Below are positions 62,246-64,000 of a stretch of 64,000 nucleotides of DNA, one piece after another. Below the pieces are notes generated by a model that was not told the origin of the DNA, searched no databases, and saw only the letters and a program-made list of their open reading frames with translations. The stretch spans positions 80,811-144,810 of the forward strand of contig JACERV010000010.1 in the NCBI GenBank assembly GCA_013911065.1. Direction: 5' to 3'. The DNA comes from Ruminococcus sp. GTDB taxonomy: Bacteria > Bacillota > Clostridia > Lachnospirales > Lachnospiraceae. The stretch's first letter is position 1, and each line of letters begins with the position of its first letter. A program made the translations under genes and the position numbers.

Positions 62246-63742
62246 ATGCAAAAACAAAAATCACTTAAATTAAATTTTATAATGAATGCCATTCTTACAA
62301 TGTCTGCATTTGTATTCCCGCTAATTACTTTTCCGTATGTATCTAGGATTTTGTTGCCTGCGGGTACCGGGAGAGTTTCATTTGCAACTGCTGTAATTTC
62401 ATATTTTGCTTTATTTGCCCAACTGGGTATACCGACTTATGGCATTCGAGTTTGTGCTCAGGTTCGCGATAACAGGGAAAAATTAACCAAAGTAGTTCAA
62501 GAAATATTTATCATTAATATTGTGATGAGCATATTTACTTATATTTTTTTTGCTACAGCGTTGTTTACCGTACCTCGTTTACAGCAGGATAGGGCTTTGT
62601 TTGCTATTGCCAGTCTGGTGATTTTTTTAAATGTGATTGGATTTGAGTGGCTATATAAAGCGTTGGAACAATATACTTATATTACCATTCGTTCCATAAT
62701 TTTTAAATTTATTGCATTGTTGGCCATGTTTGCTCTTGTTCATAAACAGAATGATTATGTAATATATGGAGCTATTTCAATATTTGCCGCTTCAGCTTCT
62801 AATATACTCAACTTCATTAATATCCATAAATATGTAGATATAAAACCTGTGGGGAATTATAATATAAAGCGTCACTTAAAACCAATAATAGTATTTTTTG
62901 CTATGGCATGTGCTACAACGATTTATACTCAGTTAGATATAGTAATGCTTGGATTTATGACAACAGATGTAGATGTTGGCTACTATAATGCTGCAGTTAA
63001 GATAAAATCTATTTTGATAAGTATTGTTACTTCTTTGGGGGTTGTTTTGCTGCCTCGCGCATCTTATTATGTGGAGCATGGATTGAAAGATGAATTTTTG
63101 CGTATCACTCAAAAAGCAATCAATTTTGTAATATTGGTGGCTACGCCTATGATGCTGTACTTTACTATTTTTTCAAGGGAAGGAATCACTTTTCTTTCCG
63201 GTGATGCCTACGCAGGTTCGATTATTCCAATGCAGATTATTATGCCAACATTGTTGTTTATCGGTTTGACAAATATTATGGGAATGCAGATGCTGGTGCC
63301 GTTGGGAAAGGAAAAAATTGTTCTTTATTCGGAAATCGCCGGTGCAGTCGTCAACCTTGTATTAAATACCCTGTTGATTCCAAGAATGGCGTCATCAGGT
63401 GCAGCGATTGGCACGCTAGTGGCTGAGATAGTTGTTTGGTTGGTTCAGTATAGTGCATTGCATGGAACTGTCTTGAAGGCATATAGGAAGGTACACTATG
63501 GTTTTATCTTGCTAGCGCTTGCACTAGCAAGTGTAGCTTCTATCTGGGTAAAAATGTTATCTTTTAGTGCACTTAAGCCGTCTTTTGCAACACTGATTGT
63601 ACTAATTATTTCAGCAGTTTTGTTTTTTGGAATGTATGTGCTAGTTCTAACAATTAAAAAAGAACCATTGGTGGTGGAGATAGAAAGACAAATGATTGGG
63701 AAAGTGGTTTCTAAAATTAGAAAACATAATGGCATTTCTTAA
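62246..63742 (+). CDS. oligosaccharide flippase, Wzx/MATE-like (module 2)
   Basis: 498 residues, 12-14 membrane segments. Starts KLNFIMNAILTMSAFVFPLITFPYVSRILL, nearly the same pattern as the module 1 flippase; later YYNAAVKIKSILISIVTSLGVVLLPR and FIGLTNIMGMQMLVPLGKEK. It should flip the module 2 repeat unit. The two copies are clear paralogs rather than a recent duplication. The ribosome binding site is weak (GAAAGG at distance). Confidence 0.93.
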   Translation: MQKQKSLKLNFIMNAILTMSAFVFPLITFPYVSRILLPAGTGRVSFATAVISYFALFAQLGIPTYGIRVCAQVRDNREKLTKVVQEIFIINIVMSIFTYIFFATALFTVPRLQQDRALFAIASLVIFLNVIGFEWLYKALEQYTYITIRSIIFKFIALLAMFALVHKQNDYVIYGAISIFAASASNILNFINIHKYVDIKPVGNYNIKRHLKPIIVFFAMACATTIYTQLDIVMLGFMTTDVDVGYYNAAVKIKSILISIVTSLGVVLLPRASYYVEHGLKDEFLRITQKAINFVILVATPMMLYFTIFSREGITFLSGDAYAGSIIPMQIIMPTLLFIGLTNIMGMQMLVPLGKEKIVLYSEIAGAVVNLVLNTLLIPRMASSGAAIGTLVAEIVVWLVQYSALHGTVLKAYRKVHYGFILLALALASVASIWVKMLSFSALKPSFATLIVLIISAVLFFGMYVLVLTIKKEPLVVEIERQMIGKVVSKIRKHNGIS

Positions 63743-63897
63743 TTCACTAACCTAGCATATTTAATGCTGTTGATCTTTTTACGTAAATTGGCTGAAAGTT
63801 GAAAAAAGAAAATTTTGTATATCTCCTTATCTTTTCTCTTATTATAAACAGATTAATATTATATATTTCTTGTCTTTTTGGTCTTAAGTCAATATAG

Positions 63898-64000
63898 TGG
63901 ACACCAAAACGGCGACTTTTACGCAGCACCTTTTGAATGCAATTCGTTTGGTGTCTTGTAGCCTAAGCTACTGTGAATCCGCTTTTGATTGTACCAGGAT
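63898..64000 (-). mobile_element. right end of an IS3-family (IS150-like) insertion sequence, partial
   Basis: On the minus strand the window edge enters a frame reading SWYNQKRIHSSLGYKTPNELHSKGAA and a stop whose complement is 63919-63921. WYNxKRIHSSLGYKxPxEF is the C-terminus of IS3-family OrfB transposases. The sequence beginning TGGACACCAAAAC at about 63898 just past the stop is in the right place for the terminal inverted repeat. The rest lies outside the window. Bases 63743-63897 are AT-rich without a gene. Confidence 0.85.

Overview
The window reads as a chromosomal segment of a spore-forming, low-to-mid GC Clostridium-class Firmicute, most probably a Lachnospiraceae gut bacterium (Blautia/Mediterraneibacter-like). 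The evidence is the ftsQ-ftsZ / spoIIGA-sigE / sigG order, strong AGGAGG ribosome binding sites with frequent TTG and GTG starts, a fused SecDF, a DUF4474-type protein, and polyamine genes of the carboxyspermidine type. The genus is inference. Starts were corrected from ribosome binding sites wherever the longest reading frame was implausible.

Region 1 (1-23,572) is a cell-division and sporulation backbone (ftsQ end, ftsZ, spoIIGA, sigE, sigG) split by two metabolic cassettes. Cassette A (1,997-11,931) has a YesM/YesN-type two-component system, a ribose-type sugar ABC transporter, a short-chain dehydrogenase and DhaK/DhaL, without DhaM. It looks like a regulated uptake, oxidation and phosphorylation route for an unidentified sugar or polyol. 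Cassette B (13,833-22,676) has a metallo-beta-lactamase RNase-like protein, an unidentified RNA-like transcription unit with its own promoter and terminator, and a six-gene polyamine operon: arginine decarboxylase, SpeE-like, carboxyspermidine dehydrogenase, carboxyspermidine decarboxylase, agmatine deiminase and N-carbamoylputrescine amidase. The spoIIGA promoter carries Spo0A-box-like sites, and the sigG ribosome binding site abuts a leader hairpin.

Region 2 (23,573-38,352) is mostly housekeeping: HAD phosphatase, a small acidic protein, an FMN-bind-like protein, pth, mfd, a PrsA-like foldase, mntP behind a structured leader, a metallophosphoesterase, a DUF4474-like protein, a cytidylate-kinase-like protein, secDF and an LCP cell-wall ligase.

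Region 3 (38,376-64,000) is a large surface-glycan locus built as two tandem assembly modules. Module 1 (38,376-50,924) has a 4,6-dehydratase, a DegT aminotransferase, a small phosphoglycosyl transferase, glycosyltransferases, a polymerase/ligase and a flippase. Dehydratase plus aminotransferase without an acetyltransferase fits a 4-amino-4,6-dideoxy sugar as first residue. Module 2 (51,412-63,742) has a second initiating transferase, a second polymerase, a beta-rhamnosyltransferase-like enzyme, LicD, an IspD-like cytidylyltransferase, an epimerase, more glycosyltransferases and a second flippase. It is visibly more AT-rich and contains a decayed flippase copy, a decayed IS110 transposase and the end of an IS3-type transposase, all signs of horizontal shuffling.

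The most unusual signal is a multi-armed, repeat-like RNA element found twice (11,101-11,286 and 42,250-42,467), 31 kb apart, each time inside an operon and ending in the ribosome binding site of the next gene. The copies share exact words and show compensatory changes in their stems. I do not recognise it as a described family.
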